Positions 46,196 through 54,777 of a DNA stretch of 64,000 nt are shown in pieces; position 1 is the stretch's first letter; each line of letters starts with the position of its first letter. Origin of the DNA: Microtetraspora fusca (lineage in GTDB: Bacteria > Actinomycetota > Actinomycetes > Streptosporangiales > Streptosporangiaceae). The stretch covers positions 384,591 to 448,590 of the forward strand of contig NZ_BBYK01000040.1 in assembly GCF_001570365.1 (NCBI RefSeq), in the 5' to 3' direction. The notes below the pieces were generated by a model. It saw only the letters and a list, made by a program, of their open reading frames with translations, did not search any database and was not told the DNA's origin. Both the position numbers and the translations under genes were made by a program.

Positions 46196-46316
46196 GGGAA
46201 CTCCTTGGTCTGTCGTGGAACGTCGCATACGCCCCATACGTCAGGAAAGGGATATCGCGGCGCGTCATGGGCTCCCGCGACGAGACCAGCGTGATCGGTA
46301 AGAACAGAAGGGACTA

Positions 46317-46331
46317 GAGCAACGACTGCTC
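46317..46331 (-). promoter_or_regulatory. Dyad GAGYA-N5-TRCTC, site 4
   Basis: GAGCAACGACTGCTC, perfect outer arms, in the context ctagag...ctccat; 122 bases upstream of the TTG start of the S1-like gene. The 46332-46669 stretch holds no other gene. Confidence 0.55.
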
Positions 46332-46669
46332 CATCTGCGACCTTCGCTTCTGGGAGGCCGATCCGACTTTGGCGGAGTCGATTGATGCCGATCCGAGCAT
46401 CGGACGGTGACCGGACACGCGCCGGCGAAACAAGCATCAGGTAATGCCCCGGTCCCCTCGGGCAGGGCTCGGCCGAGACCGCGTGCTCCTTCGTGATGCC
46501 GGACCAGGGGGCCAGGATCACGTCCGGGCTGAGTTCGACGATCGTGTCGCCACCGCCTCATGGATCCACGACAGCTCGAACTCGCGGCCCACCCCTCTTC
46601 CGGCGGACCCGCACGCCGCACACCGCGATCATCACGCGCGGCTGCGAAGATCCACTTATGTATCGGACC

Positions 46670-46768
46670 TCAGCAGGTCCCCGCGTACGACGTGACATGG
46701 CTGTAGCACGCGGAGCCGCTCGTGTCCTGGGAGACGTTGAGGCCCTGCAACTGGAGCACATAAGCCAC
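46670..46768 (-). CDS. lanA: Class III lanthipeptide precursor (32 aa)
   Basis: GTG 46768 follows a perfect GGAGGTGA ribosome site and the frame ends at TGA 46670. The peptide starts MAYVLQLQGLNVSQDT; class III leaders carry the same kind of box (LabA: ILELQNL; RamS: LFDLQSM). The C-terminal half SGSACYSHVTSYAGTC has Ser/Thr/Cys spaced for lanthionine or labionin rings. The LanKC stop codon lies inside the ribosome site (GGAGGTGA), 6 bases before the start, so translation is coupled to LanKC. Placing the precursor after the synthetase is less usual, and its size and GTG start make it easy to miss. Confidence 0.85.
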   Translation of the reverse strand: MAYVLQLQGLNVSQDTSGSACYSHVTSYAGTC

Positions 46769-46774
46769 GGTTCT

Positions 46775-49351
46775 TCACCTCCTTCCCGCGACGTCGGCTG
46801 CGGGAGACCGCAGATCGAGGAGAGGCGCGATCGACGTGGTGTGGCCGAACGCGATGCTCAGGGCGCTGAGGACTCCCGCCCCGCCTGTCTCCATGTCCAT
46901 GGACAGCCGTAGCAACTGGTTGCCGGGGAAGGCCAGATGGCCCTGGTAGGACAGGGCGTGCCAGGCGAGCCGGCGCACGTGGTCCTGGGTCACGGGCAGG
47001 TCCTCGGGCAGGCCCAGCAGGTGAAGAGCGGCGATGGTGCCTGCACGTCCCATGAACAGGAATGGATGGCGGATGAACGGAGCCCGGCATGCCCACCGGG
47101 CTCCGTCGATGACGCTCGCGAAACCGGGTTCGTCCCGCCGGGACAGGTACCGAGACAGGACCAATGCCAGGCCGATGCTTCCGGTGCCGAGATAGGCGAG
47201 GTAGCGCCCTCCCTCCCGCAGCTGGAATGTGCCATCGGGCAGCATTTCGCCCCGGTCGATCTCGCGGCGCAGCGCCAGCCGGGCCAGATCGAGGTAGCGG
47301 CTCTCGTGGGTGGTCTCGTGCAGGCGGAGGAAATAGAACGCCACCCCGGTCAGGCCGTATTGGAAGCCGGGCCTGCCCTCGGAGACGAACACTCGCGATG
47401 TGCCGTCCTCGAGTTCCCCGGCCAGCCGCTCGCCGATGTCGAGGGCCTCGGTCCGGAGAGCCTCCTCTCCCGTGACCTCCGCGAAGTGCAGCAGGTTGAG
47501 GCCCGCTCCCGCCAGCCCGCCGTGGATACCGGGAGTCGCGAGACCGTCACGCGATGTGCGTGCCCGGTCCAGGGCGTCGAGGGCGTCATCGCGGCGGCCG
47601 AGTGATTCCAACGTCACCGCCACACCGTGCAACCCGTCGAACAGGCCGGGCCGCGGGGCGGGGAACCGGCGTGCGGACGCGACGAGCCAGTCCACGTACT
47701 CGTCCGGCACGGGGGCGTCGACCTGGTGCAGTGCCCAGAGCACCCCCGCGGCGCCGTTGGCCACCGAGAACCCGCCGGTGAGGAACTGCCGGGGATCCCC
47801 GGGGAAGAGCCGGTCATCCCGGTGAGGGGTCGCGCTCGCCATGATGCCGGCCACGAGCGAGTCGCGGATCGCGGGCCACTCGAGGTTCTCGGCCGCGAAC
47901 ATCGACGCTGGCCGGTCCGTGTCCAGGGGTCCCCGGTGCTCGGTGAACGTGCGGATCATTCGCGGGCCGAAGGCCGGCGGCACGGGGAAGTGCTCGGTGA
48001 CGACGCCGGTGAGACTGGCCAGCTTGACCGGATCCCGATCCTGCAGCGGGGTGATGGGGAGGAACATCCATTGGCGCAAGCAGTTCATCAGGTAGTCGTC
48101 GGCCGCTCGTCCGGACAGATGCGGCGGCGCGGAGAAACCCGGGGCGCCGAGACCAGGAGATCGTACGTCCGCCAGGTCGGTGGCGATCTCGAAGTCGATC
48201 AGAGCGACGCGTCCGTCCGGGCGGACGATGACGTTCCCGGGGTGGAGATCGTTGAACCGCACGCCCCTGGCGTGGACGGCCATGAGGGCGTGGTCGACCT
48301 TGGCCAGGACCTCGGTCGCCCACCGCGTGTACTCCGCCAGCGCCGCCTCCGTCTGGTCGGGGCCGGCCAGCGGGTAGCGGGAGAAGACTTCCTCCATCAA
48401 GGTGATGCCCTCGATGTACTCCTCGACGAGGAAATGGTGCTCCCAGATCACCAGGTAGTCGAGCACCTCGGGGACGCAGTCGAGGCCGCTCAGCCGCTCC
48501 AGGATCTCGCGCTCGCGGCCCAGCCTGGTCACCGCGTCGACCCCGTGGCGATCCACCCCCGCGTGCGGCCGTGCTTCGGACAACACCACGTACCCGTCGG
48601 CGGACAGGGCACGGGCGAGGTAGACCCCGCCTCCGTTGGAGAAATGCAGCGCCCTTTCGATCTGGTAGGGGAACTCCTCCGGGCCGCGCGACTGGCGCCG
48701 GGCGAGCGACTCGCGCAGCACCTCCGGGACGCGGACCCATTCCGGCACGGTGAACACCGGGGACCGATGGTCCGGCACCAGTCGCCCGCCGGGTTCCCGC
48801 AGGGCGTACACCACCTCGCCCTCAGAGGTGACGCAGGTCATGGGCCGGAACGCCCCGTAGCGCACGTAGACCGGCGAATCCTCGTACCTGAGATCGCTGA
48901 GGACGTACGGGCCGGTGTGGCCGCGCACGACCTCGGCCAGGGCGGGCAGCACATCCGTCAGCTCGCTGTCGTCCACCGGGTACAGCGTCAGGAGCTTGCC
49001 GCTGCTCCCCCGATCGGCGTACTTGCCGTTGAGCAGCCGCATCGCGGCTCTGCTCCTGATGAACTTGACCGCGAGGTTCCGGGCGACGGAGAAATCCACG
49101 ACCAGGTCGCAGACGGTCCGCGCCTCGGCGTCGGCCGCCGAGACGTGGATCTTCCAGCCCTGCTCGGGAAGTGTGACGGCGGGCGGACGCAGGACGATCC
49201 AGATGCCCTTCTCCTCCCGGCGCCACCCTGCGGGCGGACGCCTGCGTGCCGCCGGGAAGCGGCTGTCGAGGTCCCTCAGATGCGAGGGTGTCTCGAAGAA
49301 CACCGGGTCTGCCTGGCAGAAGGCCATCAACCGCGTGAGGGAGTCGTCCAT
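46775..49351 (-). CDS. lanKC: Class III lanthionine synthetase LanKC
   Basis: An 858-aa three-domain enzyme. Residues ~1-200 are the lyase part (FFETPSHLRDLDSRF near the start), ~210-480 a Ser/Thr-kinase-like domain (catalytic region FNDLHPGNVIV near residue 365, metal loop LIDFE near 385), and ~500-858 a LanC-like cyclase (GIHGGLAGAG, GFQYGLTGVAFYFL, GTGSIGLAL). The Cys/Cys/His zinc ligands of LanC are absent, as in class III. It phosphorylates Ser/Thr of the precursor, eliminates phosphate and cyclises onto Cys. The frame is open upstream to 49846; ATG 49351 gives the family N-terminus DDSLTRLMAFC and overlaps the P450 end by 25 bases. Confidence 0.92.
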   Translation of the reverse strand: MDDSLTRLMAFCQADPVFFETPSHLRDLDSRFPAARRRPPAGWRREEKGIWIVLRPPAVTLPEQGWKIHVSAADAEARTVCDLVVDFSVARNLAVKFIRSRAAMRLLNGKYADRGSSGKLLTLYPVDDSELTDVLPALAEVVRGHTGPYVLSDLRYEDSPVYVRYGAFRPMTCVTSEGEVVYALREPGGRLVPDHRSPVFTVPEWVRVPEVLRESLARRQSRGPEEFPYQIERALHFSNGGGVYLARALSADGYVVLSEARPHAGVDRHGVDAVTRLGREREILERLSGLDCVPEVLDYLVIWEHHFLVEEYIEGITLMEEVFSRYPLAGPDQTEAALAEYTRWATEVLAKVDHALMAVHARGVRFNDLHPGNVIVRPDGRVALIDFEIATDLADVRSPGLGAPGFSAPPHLSGRAADDYLMNCLRQWMFLPITPLQDRDPVKLASLTGVVTEHFPVPPAFGPRMIRTFTEHRGPLDTDRPASMFAAENLEWPAIRDSLVAGIMASATPHRDDRLFPGDPRQFLTGGFSVANGAAGVLWALHQVDAPVPDEYVDWLVASARRFPAPRPGLFDGLHGVAVTLESLGRRDDALDALDRARTSRDGLATPGIHGGLAGAGLNLLHFAEVTGEEALRTEALDIGERLAGELEDGTSRVFVSEGRPGFQYGLTGVAFYFLRLHETTHESRYLDLARLALRREIDRGEMLPDGTFQLREGGRYLAYLGTGSIGLALVLSRYLSRRDEPGFASVIDGARWACRAPFIRHPFLFMGRAGTIAALHLLGLPEDLPVTQDHVRRLAWHALSYQGHLAFPGNQLLRLSMDMETGGAGVLSALSIAFGHTTSIAPLLDLRSPAADVAGRR

Positions 49352-51069
49352 GGAGGCTCTTGAGTAGTCGTTTCCAGGCGGAGGCGGTCCTGACGTGACG
49401 CGTCCCGCCGGCGACGCGCATCCGGCTCGAGCACGACCGGCAGTCCGAGCAGATACCGCACCCGGCTCTGCCGGAAATGCAGGCTCGCGAAGCCGCGGGC
49501 GAAATCCATGCGCGGGAAGCGCGTCGCGAGCGTCCCAATGGCGATCTGCGCCTGGGCGCGGGCCAGCGCCGCTCCGAGGCAGTAGTGGTGGCCGTACCCG
49601 AAGGAGAGGTGGGGATTGACCACGCGGCCGACGTCGAGCACGTCCGGATCGGCGAAGACCGACGGATCCCGATTTGCCGCCACGAGCGAGGCGGCGACGA
49701 GGTCGCCCTCCGGGATACGCCTGCCTCCGACCTCGATCCGGCCACTCGTGTGACGGGCGAGACCGACGGGGAACGGTGTCACGAACCGCAGCAACTCCTC
49801 GACCGCCGGGACGAGCAGTCCGGGGTCCTGCACGAGCCGTGTCCACTGGTCCCGGTCACGCAGCAGCGCGGCGACGCCATTCGCCAACAGCGTCGTCGGC
49901 GCCCGGTGTCCACCCACCATCAGCAACCGGGCGGCGGCGACGAGAGCTTCCGCGTCGAGCCGCTTTCCCGCGGCCTCGACGACCCAGCCGAGCAGGTCGT
50001 CGCTGGGGCGAGCCTTCCTGAGCTCGATCAGGTCACGCAGGTAGTCGTCGATGTCCGAATGCGCACCGGGCGGCGCGGCCCGCATCCTCTCCACGAGCCA
50101 CTCGTGGATGTAGCCGCGGTCCCGCCGCGGAACGCCGAGCAACTCGCACAGGACGATTACCGGCAGGGGAAGCGCGAACCTCGCGATCAGATCGATCTCC
50201 TCATGCCGAGGGAGCGCGTCCAGCAGCGCGTCAGCCTCGCGCTGCATCCGCGGTCGTAGCACCTCGACCCTTTTCGGCGTGAGGTACCGGCCGACCATCC
50301 GGCGAAGCCGTACGTGCTCGCCGCCGTCGATCGTGATGAGGTCCCGCTCCCCCTTGTGCGGGAAGGCCGGAGACTGGAGCCGGAATCCCGGCGTGATCGC
50401 GACGTCCGCGACCAGTCCCGGATCTGCGAGGGTCGCGGTGGCCGCCCTGTGGCCGGTGAGAACCCAGGACGTGGCCACGCCCGCCGCATCGATCCGGTGG
50501 ACCGGACCGGCCTCCCTCATCCGCCCGAGTACGCCGGAATCGTTGAGAAGAACCGGGGTGAGTGTCCGTAGGCGCGCCGGCGGAGGAGCGTGCCGATCCA
50601 TCCGCGGGTCGATCCGCCTGGCCAGCTCCTTCAGGAAGGAGACGACCGTCGCGACCATCATGCTCGGCGCGGCAGCGGAAAACGTCAGCGCCGACCCGTA
50701 CGGATCCACAACGGAAACCACCTGTGCGCCGCTGACGCCCTCTGGGTCCATGGCCACCACCGCGGCCACCCGCTCGGGATGACGGTCCGCGAGCTCCAGA
50801 GCCGCTCGTCCGACTTCGCCGTACCCCAGGAGCACGGCTCGGTCCGGGCTGTCGGGAGCCGCAAGCACATCGCCGACCCGCTCGACGCATCCGGCCAGGT
50901 CCCCCGCGGGCACATCGGCGAGATGAACCCGCCACCCACTGCCCGCGAGCTCATCCTCCAGACGGCCGCTTCCGGCTCCCCGGTTGAGAATCACCACGGC
51001 CCGGCTGAGCTTCTCATCCTCGATAGCCGTGGCGGACAGCGCCTCGATCGCATCGCCGGCAATCATCAT
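49327..51069 (-). CDS. Cytochrome P450 with N-terminal alpha/beta-hydrolase-like domain
   Basis: A 580-aa protein. Residues ~1-150 resemble part of an alpha/beta hydrolase (AVVILNRGAG, ALELADRHPERVAAVVAMDPEG), but the nucleophile elbow reads GYGEVG, without Ser. Residues ~165-560 are a P450: ExxR in VEELLRF near 425 and heme loop FGYGHHYCLG near 490. The I-helix, usually AGxET, reads GGHRAPT near 385, so the acid-alcohol pair is replaced. Two ATGs (51069, 51066) follow AAGGGGG. It overlaps lanKC by 25 bases, so it probably oxidises the lanthipeptide. An atypical reaction not using the normal proton relay is possible. Confidence 0.87.
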   Translation of the reverse strand: MMIAGDAIEALSATAIEDEKLSRAVVILNRGAGSGRLEDELAGSGWRVHLADVPAGDLAGCVERVGDVLAAPDSPDRAVLLGYGEVGRAALELADRHPERVAAVVAMDPEGVSGAQVVSVVDPYGSALTFSAAAPSMMVATVVSFLKELARRIDPRMDRHAPPPARLRTLTPVLLNDSGVLGRMREAGPVHRIDAAGVATSWVLTGHRAATATLADPGLVADVAITPGFRLQSPAFPHKGERDLITIDGGEHVRLRRMVGRYLTPKRVEVLRPRMQREADALLDALPRHEEIDLIARFALPLPVIVLCELLGVPRRDRGYIHEWLVERMRAAPPGAHSDIDDYLRDLIELRKARPSDDLLGWVVEAAGKRLDAEALVAAARLLMVGGHRAPTTLLANGVAALLRDRDQWTRLVQDPGLLVPAVEELLRFVTPFPVGLARHTSGRIEVGGRRIPEGDLVAASLVAANRDPSVFADPDVLDVGRVVNPHLSFGYGHHYCLGAALARAQAQIAIGTLATRFPRMDFARGFASLHFRQSRVRYLLGLPVVLEPDARRRRDASRQDRLRLETTTQEPPWTTPSRG

Positions 51070-51359
51070 CCCCCCTTGACCCGGGGGCGATTCGATCACG
51101 ACGTCTTGCGATCCGCTTGCAGTCGACTTACATCGAGCCGTGGGGACATTCCTGGACCCACGACCACGGGCCGACGGCGAGGCGCCGGCGTGTGAACGGC
51201 TCCGGCTTTCGTGAGGCCGCCATCGAAGCCGGAGCGGCACATTACGACGAGGCCGACGCGTCCCGACTTCACCGCTCGGTCCGCCTGCGACTCGCAGCAG
51301 GCGGGATGACCGAAGCCCGCGGCTCCCCCTTGGCATGGCGGGAGCCGCGACCCTGGTCG

Positions 51360-51944
51360 CTACCAGGAGAACTGGACGCTGTAATCCCCGCCGTCCTCCT
51401 GGAACACCATCGGGCTCGGCGTCGTGCCGACGCCGTATTTCCGGTAGTTCGCACCCAGGATGTCGTCGCCCCCGGGCCCGCCGGCCAGCACGTCGTCCAC
51501 CTGCCGGCGGAGTTCGTCGCGCATCGCGGCCCAGTTCGACGTCCAGTAGTTCAGCTGGTAGGTGTTGTGCATGGCCGTGCGGATGTACGCCAGGTCGGTG
51601 GAGTCGATGTCCCGGCCCTCGTCCTGCTCGACCATCACCGTGGCCGTGAACACCGTGCTGGCGTTGCTCGACGTGATCGTCTTGGACAGGTTGTAGGTCT
51701 TCCCGGAGTACACATCGAGGCCCGGGTCGACCAGGACGGTCGTCGTGTCGGTCGGATTGCTGGTACTCGCTACGAAGACCACGAAGTAGGGCTTGTCCGG
51801 ATCCCACGTGTCACTGGTTTCGTTGCACTTGATCTGCGTCAACCGCAGCGACCCGGCCGCGTTCGCGGGCGTCGCGGACAGCGTTAGACCCAGTGCGGCC
51901 AGCGCCGCCACCCCGAGCCGAACAAACGGCGTGAATCTCGGCAT
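51360..51944 (-). CDS. Secreted protein of unknown function, 194 aa
   Basis: ATG 51944 follows GGAGGA by 5 bases. A clear signal peptide (RLGVAALAALGLTLSA, cleavage near TPANAA) is followed by a ~160-residue mature protein, with LRLTQIKCNET, YFVVFVASTSNP, a helix QDEGRDIDSTDLAYIRTAMHN, and C-terminal GGDYSVQFSW. I recognise no family. Dyad site 5 is 122 bases upstream, exactly as for the secreted S1-like protein at 46195, so the two are probably co-regulated. It precedes the P450-LanKC-precursor genes on the same strand, with a 290-base gap. Confidence 0.75.
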   Translation of the reverse strand: MPRFTPFVRLGVAALAALGLTLSATPANAAGSLRLTQIKCNETSDTWDPDKPYFVVFVASTSNPTDTTTVLVDPGLDVYSGKTYNLSKTITSSNASTVFTATVMVEQDEGRDIDSTDLAYIRTAMHNTYQLNYWTSNWAAMRDELRRQVDDVLAGGPGGDDILGANYRKYGVGTTPSPMVFQEDGGDYSVQFSW

Positions 51945-52065
51945 GAACGTCCTCCGTTCTCGAATGTGGACCGGCAGGAAGCGCCTTCTGGTCGACCACG
52001 TCGCTCTCCCGCCTCGGTGAGGCTCACTGACGCACCAGCGTGGGTCACGGGGAGAAAACGGCCTA

Positions 52066-52080
52066 GAGTAGCTGTTGCTT
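52066..52080 (-). promoter_or_regulatory. Dyad GAGYA-N5-TRCTC, site 5
   Basis: GAGTAGCTGTTGCTT (one mismatch in the right arm) in the context ctagag...tcaa, 122 bases upstream of the secreted protein at 51944. Confidence 0.45.
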
Positions 52081-52081
52081 C

Positions 52082-52139
52082 AATAGCCCCTTCGCTGACT
52101 TCGGTGCGGTGCCGCACGATGGCGAAGGTGGACTCGAAG
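52082..52139 (-). pseudogene. IS256-family transposase relic, ~20 codons
   Basis: The minus strand encodes ESTFAIVRHRTEVSEGA, matching ESTFATVRHRTKVTKGP of the intact IS256 transposase at about 16490-16545. It directly abuts dyad site 5. Confidence 0.6.
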
Positions 52140-52262
52140 CTCTCTTGTCAACTTGTGGCGGGTGGAACTGGCCGTGGGCGTCGCCCGTTCGCGTCGCCGC
52201 GCCGCATGCGCCCGGTGATCCCGTGGAGAGCAACGCACAGCGGGCCGCTCCCCGGCGTGAGG

Positions 52263-53165
52263 TCAGCCTCGGTGCTGATCGCGTAGCCAGCCCAGGTCGG
52301 CCGCGGTGGCACGGGCGGCCGCCTGGAACGCCCGGACCCGGTCGCTCATCCGGTCGCGTCGCCACACCATGGACCAGGGATAGACCGGTGACGGATCGAC
52401 GAGCGGCCGTACGACGAGCCCCGGGCCAGGAGCCGGACAGGATTCAGGCCAGGCGGCCACGGCGTCCCGCTCGCGTACCTGCTCCAGCATTGCCGACAGC
52501 GGAGTCTGGCCCGCAAACGGCGGCCGGGGCCGGACTCCAGATTCAGCGAGGAACGCCAGGACGAAGTCGATCCAGTCGGGGGTGTGGTCCACGTTGCCGA
52601 ACACCCAGCGGCATCGGCCCAGCCCGCTGACGGGGATCTCCCCCTGCGCCGCCAGCGGATGGTCCTCGCGCAGCACGAGCCTCACCGGATCCAGGCGTAT
52701 GATCTCCCCTCTCAACTCGGCGTCCTGTTCTCCGAAAAGACCGACGGCCAGATCCAGCTTGCCGGCGCGTAGTTCGGCGATCTGGCGGATCATTCCCGCG
52801 ATGCCGTGGACGACCTCGATCGACGGCTGCTGCCTGGCCAGCGTCCGCAGGATCGACGGCACCGTGTCCAAGCCGTCGACGATGCTCGCGATTCGCAGGG
52901 GCTCGTGCCCTGTCGCCGCGTCGACGGCCTCCTGAGCCGCGGCGAGCAGCCTCCGGGCCGCCTCGAGAAAACGCTCTCCAGCGGGGGTGAGCTCGACCTT
53001 CCGGGTGTTGCGCGCCAGCAGAGGGGTGCCGAGCTCCTGTTCCAGGCGACGGATCTGGGCGGACAGGGATGGCTGCGCGATGAACAGCCGGGCAGCGGCA
53101 CGACCGAAGTGCATCTCCTCCGTAACCGCCACGAAATAGCGCACCAGCCGCAAGTTGAGATCCAC
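52263..53165 (-). CDS. LysR-family transcriptional regulator
   Basis: A 300-aa LysR protein. The N-terminal helix-turn-helix (VDLNLRLVRYFVAVTEEMHFGRAAARLFIAQPSLSAQI, broken here only by numbering: residues 1-38) is followed by the usual GTPLLARNTRKVELTPAG and a type 2 periplasmic-binding effector domain. GTG 53165 is preferred to TTG 53171 because it gives the standard LysR start. It is divergent from the amidohydrolase at 53393, with 227 bases between, the classic arrangement in which LysR controls its neighbour. The ligand is likely the amidohydrolase substrate or product. Confidence 0.9.
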   Translation of the reverse strand: MDLNLRLVRYFVAVTEEMHFGRAAARLFIAQPSLSAQIRRLEQELGTPLLARNTRKVELTPAGERFLEAARRLLAAAQEAVDAATGHEPLRIASIVDGLDTVPSILRTLARQQPSIEVVHGIAGMIRQIAELRAGKLDLAVGLFGEQDAELRGEIIRLDPVRLVLREDHPLAAQGEIPVSGLGRCRWVFGNVDHTPDWIDFVLAFLAESGVRPRPPFAGQTPLSAMLEQVRERDAVAAWPESCPAPGPGLVVRPLVDPSPVYPWSMVWRRDRMSDRVRAFQAAARATAADLGWLRDQHRG

Positions 53166-53392
53166 ACGCAAAGTATCGGTCCTCTTCCAGGCAGGGAGTA
53201 TCCCCAGAGCGACGGCAGGGTTGATACCGCGGCGACCTGCGCTCCCGGCGCCTCCGACCGGCCAGGAGAGCCCGCGAGATCACGACCGGATAGACGCCGT
53301 ACGGCTATCAATCGGGCAGCAGCAGGTCTTGGACGACGGCTGAGCCGTCGACTGTGCTTGAGACACACCTTCGTACGACTTTGGAGCGTCCC

Positions 53393-54772
53393 ATGCCCGA
53401 TCGCATCCTGATCCGTGGCGGCACCGTGCTGACGATGGAACCCGGCGCCCGTCCCCGTCTGGCCGACGTCCTGGTCGAAGACGGCCTGATCGCCGCCGTG
53501 GCGCCCGGCCTTCCGGACGACGGCGCCGACGTGGTGGACGCGAGCCGCTGCATCGTCCTGCCGGGGATGGTGGACACCCACCGGCACGTGTGGCAGACCC
53601 AGCTCCGCGGCGTCACCCACGACTGGTCGCTGAAGGACTACATCCGCAGTGTCCGCTTCCAGGCAGCGGTCTTCTACCGCCCCCAGGACACGTACACCGG
53701 CAACTACCTCGGCATGCTGGAGGCGATCGACGCCGGCGTGACCACCGTGCTGGACTTCTCCCACTGCGTCAACACCCCCGAGCACGCCGAGGCCGCGCTC
53801 GCGGGCACGCGGGACTCGGGAATCCGCTCGATGTTCGCCCTCGGGCTCAACGACGTCCCCGTGCCCCACCCGCACTTCGCCACCCTGGAGCAGCGCATCG
53901 AGCACGCCCGGACGCTGCGGACCAAGGAACTGCCGTCCGACGGCGGACTGGTCACGATGGGCATCAGCCTGTCCGACGTACTGGTAGCTGGCATCGAACG
54001 GGTCACCCAGGAGGTGGCCGTCTCCCGCGAACTCGGCGTGCGGATCACCCTGCACGCCAACGCCGTGATGTTCCCCCAGCCCGTGAGCGAGGTGGCGTTC
54101 CTCGACGAGGCCGGGCTGCTGGGCCCCGACCTGGTGTGGGTGCACATGAACCAGACGACCGACGAGGAACTGCGCCGCGTGGCCGACACCGGCGGAGCCG
54201 TCTCCACCACCCCCGAGACCGAGATGCAGATGGGCATGGGACACCCCGCGCACGGACGCTTCATGGCCGTCGGCGGCAGGTGCACCTTCGGCTGCGACGT
54301 GATCTCCAACAACTCCGGGGACCTGTTCCCCCAGGTCCGGCTCGCCCTGCAGACAGAGCGGATGCTCCGCAACGACGCGGAGCTGGCCCGCCGTCACGGC
54401 CCGGACGACATCGGCCCGTCCACGCTCTCCCATCTGGAAGGAGCCACCGTCAACGGCGCGGAGGCGCTCGGACTGAGATCGCGGATCGGCACGCTTACCC
54501 CCGGCAAGGAGGCCGACCTCATTGTGGTGCGCGGCGACGCCCCGAACACGCTGCCGGTCAACGACCCCGTCGCCGCGATCGTCCTGCACGCGCACGCGGG
54601 CAACGTCGACACGGTCATGGTCGCCGGACGGATCCTCAAACGGGACGGCCGCCTCCTCGCCGACCCCGCCCGGCGGCTGGCCCTCATGGACGAATCGCAC
54701 GGCCACCTCTTCGACGCCATCGAAGCCCACGGCGGCCTCATCCCGCAGCCGCCCGCGCCGCTGCCCTGGTAA
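53393..54772 (+). CDS. Amidohydrolase-family deaminase/chlorohydrolase-like
   Basis: A 459-aa metal hydrolase of the amidohydrolase superfamily (AtzA/TrzN/guanine-deaminase branch). The first metal motif is HRH within VDTHRHVWQTQLRG. A later His in LHANAV, His in VHMNQTT and Asp in GCDVISNN complete the usual ligand set. The N- and C-terminal parts form the composite beta-sandwich (LIRGGTVLTMEPGA, IGTLTPGKEADLIVV). GGAG lies 6 bases before ATG 53393; the GTG at 53354 lacks one. It probably deaminates or dechlorinates a nitrogen heterocycle. It ends 5 bases before the second LAL regulator, forming an operon with it. Confidence 0.88.
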   Translation: MPDRILIRGGTVLTMEPGARPRLADVLVEDGLIAAVAPGLPDDGADVVDASRCIVLPGMVDTHRHVWQTQLRGVTHDWSLKDYIRSVRFQAAVFYRPQDTYTGNYLGMLEAIDAGVTTVLDFSHCVNTPEHAEAALAGTRDSGIRSMFALGLNDVPVPHPHFATLEQRIEHARTLRTKELPSDGGLVTMGISLSDVLVAGIERVTQEVAVSRELGVRITLHANAVMFPQPVSEVAFLDEAGLLGPDLVWVHMNQTTDEELRRVADTGGAVSTTPETEMQMGMGHPAHGRFMAVGGRCTFGCDVISNNSGDLFPQVRLALQTERMLRNDAELARRHGPDDIGPSTLSHLEGATVNGAEALGLRSRIGTLTPGKEADLIVVRGDAPNTLPVNDPVAAIVLHAHAGNVDTVMVAGRILKRDGRLLADPARRLALMDESHGHLFDAIEAHGGLIPQPPAPLPW

Positions 54773-54777
54773 GACGC

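Noticed and set aside
49352..49846. N-terminal extension of LanKC
   Set aside because: It overlaps the P450 coding sequence and has low-complexity composition; the family starts at 49351.
53590..54770. Long plus frame upstream of LAL regulator 2
   Set aside because: Out-of-frame shadow of the amidohydrolase; the regulator starts at ATG 54778.
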